Of a stretch of 64,000 nt of DNA, positions 20,068 to 32,241 are shown piece by piece. Location of the stretch: NCBI GenBank assembly GCA_037176705.1, contig CM073887.1, forward strand, positions 89,042,348 through 89,106,347. Reading direction: 5' to 3'. Made by a program: the position numbers and the translations under genes. Origin of the DNA: Molossus alvarezi. Taxonomy: Eukaryota > Chordata > Mammalia > Chiroptera > Molossidae. The notes beneath the pieces were generated by a model. It ran no database searches, had not been told where the DNA came from, and was given only the letters and a program-made list of their open reading frames with translations. Numbering within the stretch: position 1 is the first letter of the stretch; every line of letters begins with the position of its first letter.

Positions 20068-20540
20068 TGTGTTAGTTTTCTATTGTTGCCTCAGCAAATT
20101 ATTACAAATTTGGTGGCTTAAGACAATGCAAATGTATTATTTTACAGTTTTGGAGGTCAGAAGCTCAGTACAGGTCTCCCCAGACTAAACCTACTTGTAG
20201 GCAGAATGTCTTCCTTTCTGGACCCGAGAGGGGAGAGTCCTTTTTTGCTCATTCCAGTTGCTGGAAGAATTCAGTCCCTCCCAGGTGCAGGACAGTGGCC
20301 CCGGAGTTCTTGCAGACTGTAGTCCGAGGCCAAGCTCAGCTTGTAGAGGACACTGTGTTACTGGGTTCAAGGCCAGTAGCAGCAGGTTCCTCTCACATGG
20401 CATCATTCGGGCCTACCCTTCTGCCTTCCTCTTCCATTTTCAAAGTCTCATGTGATTACACTGAGCCACTCAGATAATCCAAATTCTCCTCATCTCAAGA
20501 TCCTTAACCTAAATTGTACCTTCAAAATCCTTTCAGCCTT
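20068..20540 (-). mobile_element. MaLR-type (MLT1-like) LTR, antisense
   Basis: Plus-strand text such as 'TTTTCTATTGTTGCCTCAGC', 'GGTGGCTTAAGACAATGC', 'TTACAGTTTTGGAGGTCAG' and 'ATCTCAAGATCCTTAACC' is the complement of MLT1-family LTRs; compare the sense copy at 60.7 kb. Old and diverged. Confidence 0.6.
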
Positions 20541-20771
20541 GTATTTTTCTTTGCATTTATCTTCAGATAGAGCAGAAGGGTGATAGGGAGGAAGGGAGAG
20601 AGAGAGAGAAACATCGATGTGAGAGAGACACATCGACTGGTTGCTACCACACAACCCCAACAGGGGCCGGGGACAAACTGCAACCGAGGTATGTGCCTTC
20701 AGCGGGAACCAAACTCAGGTCTCTCTGGTCCAAAGGCCAACGTTTTGACCACTGAGCCAAACAGGCCAGGG
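20541..20771 (-). mobile_element. Ves SINE, antisense
   Basis: GA-rich core, 'GGGAACCAAACTCAG' and head complement 'AAACAGGCCAGGGC' ending near 20,771. A short direct repeat 'TCAGCCTTG' flanks it (about 20,532-20,540 and 20,773-20,781). Confidence 0.9.
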
Positions 20772-20784
20772 CTCAGCCTTGCTT

Positions 20785-20967
20785 TATTTTATTCTTCTTT
20801 ATTGATTTTAGAGAGAAAAAAAAATTGATGAGAGAGAACAACTGACCTCCTCTTGCATGCCCCCCACTGGGGATTTGACCCACAACCTGGGCATATGCCC
20901 CACCCAGGAACTGGGACCTTTCAGTCCATGGGACAACACTCAATCTACTGAACCACACCAGCCAGGA
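20785..20967 (-). mobile_element. Ves-type SINE, older subfamily, antisense
   Basis: Short element 'TTATTGATTTTAGAGAGA' to 'CACACCAGCCAGGA'. A different subfamily from the preceding SINE: body 'CCCACTGGGGATTTGACCC' and no long GA core. Confidence 0.8.
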
Positions 20968-21229
20968 AAAATCTCTTCTGCCTTGTAAGGTAACATTCAC
21001 CCAGGATCCGGGAATTCCAGTGGAGGCATCTTTGGACAATCATTTTAGTAACTACCATGACTTAAGAATGCCTTTTTTGGGAGGGGACATAAACTATATA
21101 TAACCCCTGTTCTCAAAAACACAGCCTAGCTTTACCACCTTTCTGGTTTCCTTATCAATGTCAGCAAATCTTCCACACATGTTCATTCTATATTTTCTAT
21201 GTTTTCAACATTTTAAAAATTGTAACAAT

Positions 21230-21800
21230 TAAAGTTGTCAGTTTTGGAGGCTTCACCGAGACTGCCAAGTGGACTAAGCTGCCAGTGCCGATTCAACTGT
21301 GCAGCGTGGGGCGGCACCTCACGGACGGTGCAGCCTGGCATGCGGTGCTGGCTCTGGATGGACCCCAGATGTAACACAGCGTTGCCCCCCCTCCCTTCCC
21401 GCCTCTCTTTCTGGTCTTATTCTGTTTTCCTCTTTATTTCTGGTCCTTGACTGGTTTTAGCTGTGCTTCTGATCTGACCGTGACCAGCAGGCCATTCAAC
21501 ACTGGTGACTGCACTGACTGGGACTCCAGTTTTGTGGTCTGGTCATTTGGTGGTTTCTACTGGGATGATGGAATCTATCCTCTGCTGGGTGGAAAACAGC
21601 AGAGAATCCAGATTGTTAGTCTTTTCAGCCATTGGTGAGTTCGAATCCCCTAAGAAAATATTTTGTGCTTCCTGGAATTAAGAACACCCCTTTGAGGTCT
21701 GACCAGTGAATTTCTGTGTTTCTGTGTCTGTTCTTGATCTGTGACTGGGTTTGCAGAACTGATGCTGCAAGTAGTCTGTAAGTTGTGTGTCTGTAACAAT
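21230..21800 (+). other. Possible ERV leader remnant
   Basis: 'TTTTGGAGGCTTCACCGAGA' (about 21,243-21,262) resembles the primer-binding-site region of gammaretrovirus-like ERVs; 13 of 18 bases agree with the clear site at 52,076. The next 500 bases have the T/C-rich, gene-less look of a retroviral leader. No LTR is recognised upstream and no gag follows, so this is weak. Confidence 0.25.
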
Positions 21801-21804
21801 AAGA

Positions 21805-22130
21805 AATGTCCATTGGTTATGCATATATGCATATAAGTTCTTTGGTTTATACCCCCCCACCCCATCTCCTCTGAGATTCATCAGTCTGAACCCTACTTCT
21901 ATGTCTCTGGGTCTATTTTGTTCATCCTCTTAATTTATTTATTGTATTCCACAAATAAGTGAGATTATGTGCTATTTGAACTTACATGCATATATGCATA
22001 ACCAATGGACATAGACAACAATGCTGTGGGGGGGGAGTGGGAGCGGGAGGAGGGTGTCAATGGGGGGAAAAGGAGAAACACTTGTAACAAAAATAAATTA
22101 ATGAATTAAAGAAAGAAAAATTAGGTCATG
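21805..22130. mobile_element. 5'-inverted (twin-primed) L1 3' end
   Basis: About 21,805-21,972 is L1 3' sequence in antisense ('TTCCACAAATAAGTGAGATT' is the complement of the ORF2 end). About 21,975-22,130 is the extreme 3' end in sense ('ATATGCATAACCAATGGACA', G-rich stretch, A-rich tail). The ATGCATAACCAATGGACA segment occurs in both halves, in opposite orientations, as twin priming predicts. Confidence 0.8.
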
Positions 22131-23294
22131 TAAAAAAGAAAAAAAATTGTCATTGTGTGAAATACGCTCCTTCTCCTGTAGGGTAATTATAAATTAGATT
22201 ACAATGTCTGTTCAATTTAATTCATTACTTCAGAGATTTTAAGCACTTACATAAATAATATTCCAAGAATCCCTCCAAAATAAAGCAACTGAATTCCTAC
22301 CATTTTAAATGGGCTTAATATTATAAATGATTCACAAAAATCCTTTCTTACAGTAAATGCTTGCTAGGAGGCATTTTTATCAAGAATCAAAATTTACGTA
22401 ATCAAGTTAAATCCTTAGGCCAATCAGACTGATTGAATAATTTTGGCTTAATAATAGTTATATATATTTCCTCTGGTTTTATCTGTATGGGCTTTAGTGT
22501 AAGAAGCTTTTAAAATAAGATTTTGGTATAATTTTCATGAACAGACCAGTTAATCTGAACTTTCAAAACATTTCACACTAAGTTACTGATGTAAATAGCT
22601 GACGTTATATCTAAATAATACTTAGACTAGGGGAAAATGTAAAATTACAACCAAATTCAATTCTATATCTGAAAAACCATGAACATCAATAGCAATTTCG
22701 ATTGGATGTCAATTTAAGGATAGTTCTCAACACCTGAACTTTAAATGAGAGACTAATATAAAATGGAGTTAATGAATGAATAATTTTTGGATACCTGGAC
22801 AATTTCTAAGTAAACTAGAATACATAAATCTTGGTTACACAGTATATTCTTAATATACAAATATATGATTTTTTGCATTTTATTCTCACATGTCACAGAG
22901 TGACTGCATCTTTGGGTCACGTCAATGGATGTGTTCCTCTTTGCCACTTTGAGGAGGTGTCAAGGCATGTGGCTCATGTTACACGTTCTTGCAAGTTTTT
23001 TGGTCTATTTAAATGCTTGTGTATAACAGGTAATTCTCAATTATCTACCTACCTCTCCGTGATGTCTTTAAAATAGAATTTCGTTACATCAATTAAAAGT
23101 GTTAATAGTTAAGACTATATACTAGGAGTAATGAAATTCAACTACTTGTGAGAAAATGTGATGTGCCTCTCAAGGGAAGAATAAGGGAGTTTTGACCTAA
23201 AAGGTCTGGCTGGTTCTGAATGAGAAAAGGAATAATGAAACAAGGTGTGTAGAAATGAAATTCTATTCACCTTCGTTCAAAATACCTGCCAACA
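22131..23294. other. AT-rich intronic sequence, nothing recognised
   Basis: No coding frame longer than chance, and no SINE or LINE similarity that I can see. Confidence 0.5.
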
Positions 23295-23520
23295 GCCTGG
23301 CCAGTGTGGCTCAGTGGATTGAGCATTGTTTCATGGACTAAGAGGTCCTGGTTCAATGCCAGGTCAGGTCACATGCCGGGGTTGTGGACTCGATCCCAAG
23401 TAGGAGGTGTGCAGAAGGCAGCCAATCGATTTTTCTCACTCACATTGATGTTTCTATGTCTCTCTCTCTCTCTCTTCCTCTCTCTCTAAAAGGACAATAA
23501 AAATATATAAAAAATAAAAT
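23295..23520 (+). mobile_element. Ves-type SINE with target-site duplication
   Basis: 'AGCCTGGCCAGTGTGGCTCAG' head, CT-rich core, 'AATAAAAATATATAAA' tail. Direct repeats 'AAAATACCTGCCAAC' (about 23,279) and 'AAAATACCTGCAAAC' (about 23,516) flank it. Confidence 0.9.
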
Positions 23521-24089
23521 ACCTGCAAACGCTGAGTCTGAAAAATTTCAAAGGAGTGGGCTAAAATTTTGGAAAAGTTTGTTCAGTGTTGATGGGCTTA
23601 TTCATAAGATATGTTTAACAAAAGGGGTGGGAGGAGCTGGAAAATCCTTACTGTCACATGTCATTAATGTAAAACTGGAATCTGATCTATCTTTTAAAAT
23701 GATAAAGTAGTCTTAGAGCATTAGGTTGATTTTACAAGGGAGAACAAAAGGTTATTCTTTACATTCTGTTATCCATCTGGTCTGCAAGGATTCTGTTCTC
23801 ACCAGAATGATTTTCTATCTTGGTGCTGACTTTATCATGTCTTTGATTCTTAAGAAGCTGAGGTTTCATGAAACTGTGCCATCTTTATGTTTATGTAAAA
23901 TATTGTATTGCCTCTTTGATTAATATTATTTCTATCTTAATCAAGTGCCCAAATTTCCTTTCAGAACTTCTAATTTTGGTATACCCAAATTAGAACATAA
24001 TTTAGCAAAAAAAATTTAGGATTTCTATGACAAGGACATATCTCTGCAATGCCCCAGAGTTCCATGAGAACTCACAAAGGGAATAACAT
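23521..24089. other. unassigned intronic sequence
   Basis: AT-rich; nothing recognised. Confidence 0.4.
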
Positions 24090-24955
24090 TCTTTTCCAAT
24101 GTTATTTTATTTATTTTATTTTTTATTTTTTATTAATTAATTTATTTTTGTTACAGATGTTTCTCCTTTTCCCCCCACTAATTACCTCCTCCGACTCCCC
24201 CCTTGCCCTGTCCCCAGCTTCGTTGTCCATGTCCATTGTTCATGCATACATGCATATAGGTTCTGTGGTTTACCTCTCCTCCCCCACCCCCTCTTCTGGG
24301 GATTGTCAGTCTGTACCCCATTTCCATGTCTCTGGGACTACCCTGTTCCTCAGACTGTTATGTTCATTATATTCCACAAATAAGTGAGATCATGTGATAT
24401 TTGTCTTTCTCTGCTTGGCTTGTTTTGCTTAGGATAATACTCTCCCGGTCCCTCCATGTCGTCTCAAAGGAGAAGAGATCTTTCTTTCTTACAGCTGCAT
24501 AGTACTCCATTGTGTATAGGTACCACTGTGTTTTTATCCATTCGTCTACTGATGGACACTTGCGCTGTTTCCAGATCTTAGCTATTGTAAATAGTGCTGC
24601 TATGAACATGGGGGTACATATATTCTTTCTGATTGGTGTTTCAGGTTTCTTAAGATATATTTTTAGAAGTGGGATCACTGGGTCAAATGGCAGTTCAATT
24701 TTTAATTTTTTTGAGTTAACACCATAGTGTTTTCCATAGTGGCTGCACCAGTCTGCATTCCCACCAGTGGTATACTAGAGTCCCCTTTTCTCCACACCCT
24801 AGCCAACATTTGTTGTTTGCTGATTTGTTGATGGCGGCCATTCTGACAGGTGTGAGGTGGTGATGTTTTAATTTGCATCTCTCTGATGATTAGTGATGTT
24901 AAGCATTTCTTCATATGTCTCTTGGCCATTTGTATGGCTTGCTGGGGTACGTGGT
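24090..24955 (-). mobile_element. 5'-truncated L1 3' end, antisense
   Basis: T-rich start (complement of the A tail), 3'UTR complement with 'CATGCATACATGCATATAGG', then the ORF2 C-terminus readable on the minus strand at 24,367-24,678 ('MFIAALFTIAKIWKQRKCP', 'YTMEYYAAVRKKDLFSF'), with RNase-H-like/3' ORF2 sequence to about 24,955. Truncated; no intact ORF2. Confidence 0.9.
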
Positions 24956-25896
24956 ACCTGAGAGATGAAAGAGTTTCCTTTTAACAGGAAAGGGCCTGAG
25001 ACTGTCAGAGACACCAGCTCTTATTTTAAAAACACAATTCATTTCTTCTGCTCATTTGATCAGCAGTTTCTTAAACTAATGCGGAAAAGAAAATTCACTG
25101 TGAGAAGCTGTTATTTTATTAGGTTTCCCTGGCTCGTTCTCCTAAAAAAGGAGGTTCCCCTAATTTAAGGACATGAAGATGGGTTGTGGCACTGCTGCCA
25201 AGGAACCTCCGGAGGGCCTGCCAGTGGCAGCGTCTCTGACGTCAGAAGGCTCTGTCTCTACAATGGAGTTAATTCACTGAAAGAGTTTATTTCTACCCGC
25301 TGCTAAAATCACCTACATTATGCCAGCCAAGTAACAAATGCACTTTGTAGGCTCATTTCCTTTTTTCACCACACACTCCTTTGCCTCGCTGTTTCTCATT
25401 ACAGTAAAACAGAAAAAGTAACAGAAGGTGTAGTGAGACCTGGCAAAGCTATGTTTCTCTCCGCATCTGTGCTGCTGTCTGTCCACGCCCTGCTGCTGTG
25501 ACCTGTTTAGATGAATTTGCCCGACAAGGATCCTTCTTCTGTTTCCCGTTTCCATGTCTACCCAGAGCACAAAGTGTAAGAGGGGATTTTCAATGTGCCA
25601 TGCCTGACGCTGCATGCTGTTCTGAAATGTCCTCCTGGAAGCTGAGATCTGCTAACAGTACTTAAATAATGAACATTCATTGAACTCTTATGGGAACTTT
25701 GTACTACATACAGAGAAAAGAACAATATTCCTTGCTCTTTCCTGCAGGAAACCAAACTAGGCTAAGAGAAATGAATCAAGAAGAGTGAATATACATAAAA
25801 CTAACAAAAATGCAATATGTCTTCACGACATAGAATAACTAAGTGGACAATAACCACCCAGTTTGAGGGCAGTGTGTTTTTTGAAATGCTTGTCTC
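24956..25896. other. unassigned intronic sequence
   Basis: Looks single-copy; no coding exon with convincing splice sites or family similarity found. Confidence 0.4.
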
Positions 25897-26150
25897 CTCC
25901 CTGGCTGGTTTGGCTCAGTGGTTAGAGCATCAGCCTATGGTCCAGAGAGACCTGGGTTCAGTTCCCGCTAAGGGCATGTACCTCACTTGCGTTTTGTCCC
26001 CAGCCCTGGTTGGGTCGTGCGGGTGGCGGCAACTCGATGTGTCCCTTTCACATCGATGTTTCTCTCTCTCTGTCTTCCTCTCTCTCCCTTCTACTCTATC
26101 TGAACAAAGAATGAAAGAATGTCCTAGGGTGAGGATAGAAAAAAAAAAAG
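25897..26150 (+). mobile_element. Ves SINE
   Basis: 'TCCCTGGCTGGTTTGGCTCAG' head, 'GGTTCAGTTCC' B-box-like element, CT core and A tail (about 26,141-26,155). A partial direct repeat 'GAAATGCTT' lies on each side (about 25,882 and 26,155). Confidence 0.92.
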
Positions 26151-29100
26151 AAAGAAATGCTTAGGTAAGCTCTTCCTGTTGGTGCTACACCCTCAGCAGG
26201 TGGCTCAGCCTCTGGCACACAGAGGTGCTCAGGATGCTTGTGGAGAACACAGGAAGGAAGAGCCTGCATTGTGCACAGTCCTGTGCTTTTGATCCTAACA
26301 GCTGCCCTTGTGCACATTTATGGTTTTCAATTTCAGTTCTACGACAAGGGTGTCCTTTGATCTCCTCTCCTCTTTCTAACAAAGCAACAGGTTCAGTGAG
26401 AAGGGCCCTGTGTCTAAGCCACACCTCTGGCACACATCTGCAGCAGGATTTGGTTCTCAGTGAGCCTGTCAGCAAACACTGTGCTCCTCCCAATGCACCG
26501 GCTGCCTCCCAGCGAAGAAGGACCGCAGCGGGGTGGCAGGTGGTGGCTCTGAATAGAGGTGGACCCTGTGTGATCAGGAGGAAAGCAGGGTGGTGCACCT
26601 GGGACTCGCCTCATGGTGCTCTCTGCAGGCCAGGATGGACGTCCTGCGAGGGGAAATGCTCCATATAATGCAGAGGGGATTATTCCTTAACAAACACCCT
26701 CCTCATCCTAGCATCAGAGCGCGGGGATTTCCTATATGAGTGCCCAGTGGTTCCAGTTCAGGCTGCAAACACGGACTGTTGAAAGCGTCCCTTCCACTGC
26801 CATTCAAGGTCAGGTACAGGGCATTGTAAATCAAGGCCATTAAAACAAATCTGACTTAGATCATTCAGTGAGAAGCTAGACTGTCCACCTCCTTTTCCTA
26901 CTGAATCACACATCATTTAAAAGTTTAGGAACCTTCTCTAGGCAAAGTGACTTCACAAACAGAAAAAAAAAAAAAAACCATAACATAAACACTGCTTATC
27001 TGGCATTCCTGAGTCATGCAGATGTTTATCTCACCTTTTTGCTGGCTGTTGGGACCCTAAAAAGCCCATTTTATGGCTTTTGTTCTGAACCTACAATGTG
27101 AATACAAAAAGGTCAGCCAGCACCATGTGTCTTTGGCGAGCTGGGAGACTGGACAGAGTGCCCGAGTGATTTGAGAAGCTTATCTCAGTGTCTGCTCCAC
27201 AGGGCGGTCATCCTGGCTTCGAGAGGCACTCCGTCCATCCTTACAGAGGAAGGAGGAAGGGAAGGGCACTTTCTTGTTACCCGCAGAGCTGCCTGGGTAC
27301 GGGTCATGTGTGTGGTTTTCAAATCCCTCCGGATGAATGACTGTTTCAAAATTCATTACAGAACATTTTAAATAATTTTTAAGAAAAGGTACTTGCTAAA
27401 GCATACTCCTTCAACCCAAAGAGAGGCTAGGGTGCCCAGTTCTCCCTGCTCGGCAAGGAAAGGAACTCAGGCTATTTCCCCTGCTGACTATGGACCCTCC
27501 TGAGCTCCCACACAACACTGACGTTTTCTGATTACAGATGGGTGCCAGCACCTCAACCTACTGCAGATACCAGATTTTGCTGTCTGTGCCTTTAAGACCA
27601 GAAGAGGTAAAAGTTCTCAGAAGGGGACAATTAAAGATGGGCTTGGCCTCTCTGGCCTTCTATCCCCTAGATGTGACTTTTCCCCAGCTGGCCAGGGATC
27701 TGTCCTGAAATCTGGCTTCCTAACAAGCTCTGCTTGCCCTCGAATCTAAATTCTAATTTACACACACTGCTCAGATTAGAGTCCCCTGTGGAGCTGATCT
27801 ACCTGACTCCAAACCCCGCCACCCTCCCTGCTCCAGCTCGGCCTCATGTCACACTCCCCAGTCTGACATGCAGTCCCAAGGACCACTCCTGCCCTTGGCT
27901 CCCTGGCTTTGGGTTTCTCTGCCTCTGCCTGACAGCTGCTGTCACTGCTTCCAATTGAACTGCCAAGGCCAGAGTCTGCTTCCCACATGGCTGCACCTGC
28001 ACCACGTCTTACTCAGGCCCAGAGCCTGGAAGGGGAGGCGGGGCAGCCCATACCCTCCCAGCTGTGCTTTTGGCCTCACCCAGAAACTGGGACAGACCAG
28101 CCTGCTCTGCTTGGGCCCACAGCCCCATGATCCCATCCAGAAGTAGATCCAGAATTCTCTGCTTGGGGTGAGGCCACATATGCACTTAATACAGGATTCA
28201 AAATATGGGATCCTACAAGGGTTGACCTATTTTGAAAAACACTTAGATTTTTTATTTCCTTTCAATTATTTTCCAGTTCTTTTACATTTTCTGCTCATCA
28301 TCAACGCCACCCCCTGAAGGGGCTGAGGTATATGTGGTTCTGTGTCAGAACCTGAATTCTGTAAGTCCCGCTTTGTGGCATGCAGGGGCCACTCTGTCCT
28401 GATTCTTGTCCCAGGGCCCTGAATGTGTCTCCCTTTCCCACGGGTAAGATATGTCCAGGTTCACACTTCATAAAGTCACTTGGCTTCACTGTGCAGGACA
28501 CAGCAGAGGAAGACAAGGCTGGACAATTAAAAAACTGGTGAAGTCATATGAAGAGTCCTGATAAGAGACACTGAGGACACCTACTGTCCCTGAACATCTA
28601 TGATGACATAGCTGAGCATAAGTGATTTCAGACTAACGAGGCCATTAGAACGCTCTGCCTGTTCCCCATCTTCCACGCCCCCAGCACCAACTCTTGAATC
28701 TTATTATCATTATATAAGAAAGACAAACACCAGCTACAGTGGGAGAAACCCTGCCTGTCCCCTAGCGCCATCTGTGCCTTTATGGCTTGTCACTTACTGG
28801 AAAATGAGTCCCTGAAATCTGACCAATCCGATTACTGCCTTCTTCAGAGTCAGATTTGCGGAATTAGAGAGAAACTTGGATTTGAATGCCATCCTCAGTG
28901 AGTGTAAAAGAAACAGAAATTATTAGTCAATTTCTAAGAGCCTTTGGGCTTAAGCATAATTGAGGCCCCTTAGGCCTAGTCACTGGCGCCTTCCTCTGAC
29001 TCCCTACGAAGGCGAGGAAGAGAGACTGAGGCCGAACCTGGGAAGCAGGGGGCTGGGGTCCAGCAGAGAAGGGACGTGTTCTAACAGAGGCAGGATGGTT

Positions 29101-29277
29101 TGAGACTTCATTGAGAGCAGTGTTATTTAACAAGAGCCTCAGAGACAGTATGGCATAGGGGGACATAAAATATCCCTGAGACAGGGGTGACAGCATTTTT
29201 AGATCTAATTTAGGAGACATCGGAATCAGAAGTACAAGCACATTTATCACATATGTCTGTGTTATTAACAATAAAAT
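26151..29277. other. unassigned intronic sequence (3.1 kb)
   Basis: Unusually SINE-poor for this window. Short frames occur on both strands (e.g. 26,225-26,668 and 27,868-28,146), but none shows a family, periodic conservation signature or splice context I can defend. Candidate for single-copy, possibly regulatory, intron sequence. Confidence 0.35.
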
Positions 29278-29570
29278 AGCCCTGGCCAGTTTTGCTCAGT
29301 GGTTAGAGCATCTTTTTTTTTTTTTTCTAATCCTCACCTGAGGACATCTTTGCATTTATCTTCAAATAGAACAGGGGGGAGAGAGGGAAGAAGTCAGAGA
29401 GAGAGAAATATCGATGTGAGAGAGAGACCTTGACTGGCTGCCACCCACACAATCCCAACTGGGTCTGGGGACAAACTGCAACCGAGGTACGTGCCCTTAG
29501 TGGTAATCGAACCCGGGACTCTCTGGTCCACCGGCCGACGCTCTAACTGCTGTGCCAAACCGACCAGGGC
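29278..29570 (-). mobile_element. Antisense Ves SINE abutting a 34-base sense SINE head
   Basis: A sense head 'AGCCCTGGCCAGTTTTGCTC...GAGCATC' occupies 29,278-29,311. It stops where poly-T begins a complete antisense SINE (29,312-29,570, ending 'CGACCAGGGC'). The two are head-to-head with the sense copy cut short. Confidence 0.85.
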
Positions 29571-29591
29571 GAAACTTTTCTCTTTTTGTTA

Positions 29592-29736
29592 CACCAAAGA
29601 ACTTATATGCATATATGCACAACCAATGGACACAGACAATAGTTTGGGGAAACAAGAAAGGGTGGGAGCAAAAAGGAGGGGGTCAATAGGGTAAAAAGGG
29701 GGGTACATATCTGTAATACTTTCAACAATAGAGATA

Positions 29737-29771
<35 letters not shown>

Positions 29772-29773
29772 AA
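29592..29773 (+). mobile_element. L1 3'-terminal fragment with (TAAA)n tail
   Basis: 'CCAAAGAACTTATATGCATA', G-rich 3'UTR and 'CAACAATAGAGATA', then about 10 TAAA repeats (29,736-29,773). Only the last 150 bases of L1 are present. Confidence 0.88.
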
Positions 29774-29785
29774 TATTTCTTTCCA

Positions 29786-30042
29786 TCCCTGGCCAGTGTG
29801 GCTCAGTGGCAAGAGCATCCATCTGCTCACCCAAGGGTCATGGGTTCAATTTCTGGTCAAGAGCCTATATCTGGATTGCAGGTTCAATCCACAGACCCAG
29901 TTGGGGCATGTGTGGGAGGCAACCAATGTGTCTTTCTCACAATGATGTTTCCCTCTCTCCATCCCTTCCTCTCCCATCATCCCTCCCTCCCACCCTCTCT
30001 AAAAATCAATGTAAAAAATATCCTCAGAGGGAGATTAACAAA
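29786..30042 (+). mobile_element. Ves-type SINE
   Basis: 'ATCCCTGGCCAGTGTGGCTC' head, long CT/CCAT core and a tail ending 'GGGAGATTAAC', directly after the L1 (TAAA)n tail. Confidence 0.9.
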
Positions 30043-30209
30043 ATATATCTATTTCCAGCTCTCATCCCAGAAACTGGAATCAAAATCTACAGTGAAAGAA
30101 GCTGGCTGCTATAATTAAACAGGCACCCCAGGTGAGCTTCATGATCAGTCAGGTTTGGAAAATAATGATTCAAGGATGAAAAATATCACCGGTTTAAAAA
30201 ATTAGAAAT

Positions 30210-30440
30210 GGCCCTGGCCAGTTTGGCTCAGCAGTTAGAGCGTCAGCCTGTGGACCAGAGAGTCCCGGGTTCGGTTCCCACTAAGGGCACGTACCTCGGT
30301 TGCAGTTTGTCCCCGGCCACAGTTGGGGTAGTGTGGCTGGCGACCAGTCGATGTGTCTCACTCACATCGGTGTTTCTCTCTCTCTTCCCCCCTTATCTGA
30401 AGATAAATGCAAAAAAATTTCTCCTATGATGATAAAAAGA
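30210..30440 (+). mobile_element. Ves SINE
   Basis: 'GCCCTGGCCAGTTTGGCTCAG' head with a 'CTGAAGATAAATGCAAAAA' tail. The words 'AAATTAGAAATG' before (about 30,198) and 'GAAATTAGAAATG' after (about 30,439) are a target-site duplication. Confidence 0.93.
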
Positions 30441-32241
30441 AATTAGAAATGAAGAAAATCACAATTTTTAAAAATGTAAAGACAAGTGGGAAATAAGCAC
30501 AATGCCATGCTTATGGTACACTGAGACGAGAGCATCTTGAACAAGGACAAATACACAGTAAACGTTTCCACCCCTCTGAGACCACAACTGCTCTCAATCT
30601 GATCCAGCTGCCACACAAACCCAGCCGTCTGCAAAGGGGCCCCTTCTCCTCTATGCCTGGCCCGATTCTCCATCTCTAGCAGAGTTAAGCATCTGCTCTG
30701 TTCCTTAACTCTATCTAAAATGTAATTATAAAAGAAGCAACCAAAAAGAAAATGATTTCTACTCTATATTAGTCCATGAAAGTAAGCTCCCTTTAGGCAT
30801 CTTTTGGGCAATGTGGGCATCTTTTTCAGCCATGGGCAAAGGTAGTCAGTGCAGGACTTCTCGAAGCTGAACAGAAGGGACTGAAGATGGGTAACAGGGC
30901 AGGGCAGGGACAGGGGGTAGGGATGGCAGGGATCTCGAGGGCGGGTGGGAGGAGCAGGAAGACTATCTGCTGCAAAATTAAGACCCCAAATAAACTGTGG
31001 AGGCTTATTAAAAGTGTTTGAAAGCCCCTTTCAAAGAGAAGCAGCCCAAAGTCACCCAGAGGGAGTGGGAAAAGGAACAGAAAGAAGAGACAGACATACG
31101 CCCCCACTCAAGGCTATGGGTGCAGCTGTTCCTCTGAGATGGGACCTGGAGAGGTGCGCTTTGGAAAGTACAAGAAAACATCTGGATTAATGGGACTCCT
31201 CAGACTCTCCCCCTGCAAGGGATGGGGATACCCAGAATGAGGCTGAGAGCAAGCCAGTAAAAGAGGGTGGCTCCCTCACATCTCCCACCTCCAAGAGCCC
31301 TGAGACAGTCGACAAGAACAGAGGGGTACAAATCTCTCTCAAAGGCAGGCTTTCCTAATGATAAGTATCACAGAACTTCTTTCCTCGTCATCTGGAAGTG
31401 CCCAGCCCCAGCCACCTGGGGCAGCCTATGAAAGAGCTGGCAGCAGCTCCCATGGCACAGAAGGGATGCCATCTGCTGGGAAGACTGTACCAGGTGCCTC
31501 CTGCCCCTGCATCCTCTGGGGCATACATGGGAGCAGCAGCCAGCCTTGGGGCAGAGACAGGCAGCAGATGTGCCTCTGGGCACCCAGAAATAACTTCCTC
31601 CCCTCCCAGGGTTCCCCCAGAGGAGCAATCCTCTGCCAACAAGGCTCGTCTGCAGGGCAGGGGACCAACTCTGTGAGCTCCATGCTCCCTTTCCCTTCCC
31701 CTAAGGATGCCAGTGGTTAAAACCACCACATTTCCTTTCCCTCACCATTTTATCAGGCCCATTGGCATGTCCCTCCAAACACAGGGAGCACCTGAAACAC
31801 CTAGCTCCCTAACAAGTAAGCTGGGCTCACCCCCAAACCTAACCTCTGGAGCAGAGAATCTTCTGGCACACCCAAAGATGACCCAAATCACCGCTGTCCC
31901 CGGGAGGTTCTCTAGGGGGGTTGGCAAAGTCAACCATCAACAGTAGGAGAATTCAGAAGCTCAGGGAGCCTCTCCCTCTGCAGCTGCTCACTATTCACAC
32001 CATGTTTAGTTCAGTCACCTCCCCCAGCGCTACAAAGACACACACCTGGAACAGGTAAGGGCCAAAGAAAATCAACCCTTCCAAGTTCTCTTTCAAGTTC
32101 TTCTCAGGAAAGACGCAGCCCAGGAACTGGGGACCAACAAGCTGCCTGGGCAGGTCTGCACCAGCGCCCTGCCCACCCCACTCCAGAGAGCACCCCCTCA
32201 CAGAGGCTCCCCATCCCGCAGGGCCAGGGCGGGGCACTCAC
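30441..32241. other. SPOCK1 intron proximal to the first coding exon; nothing else recognised
   Basis: No repeat is recognised across most of this 1.8 kb. GC content rises to the right, toward the CpG island. Confidence 0.5.

Noticed and set aside
26151..29277. Several 90-147 codon frames in SINE-poor sequence
   Set aside because: Low-information composition, none recognised, and no consistent splice sites. Not annotated as exons.
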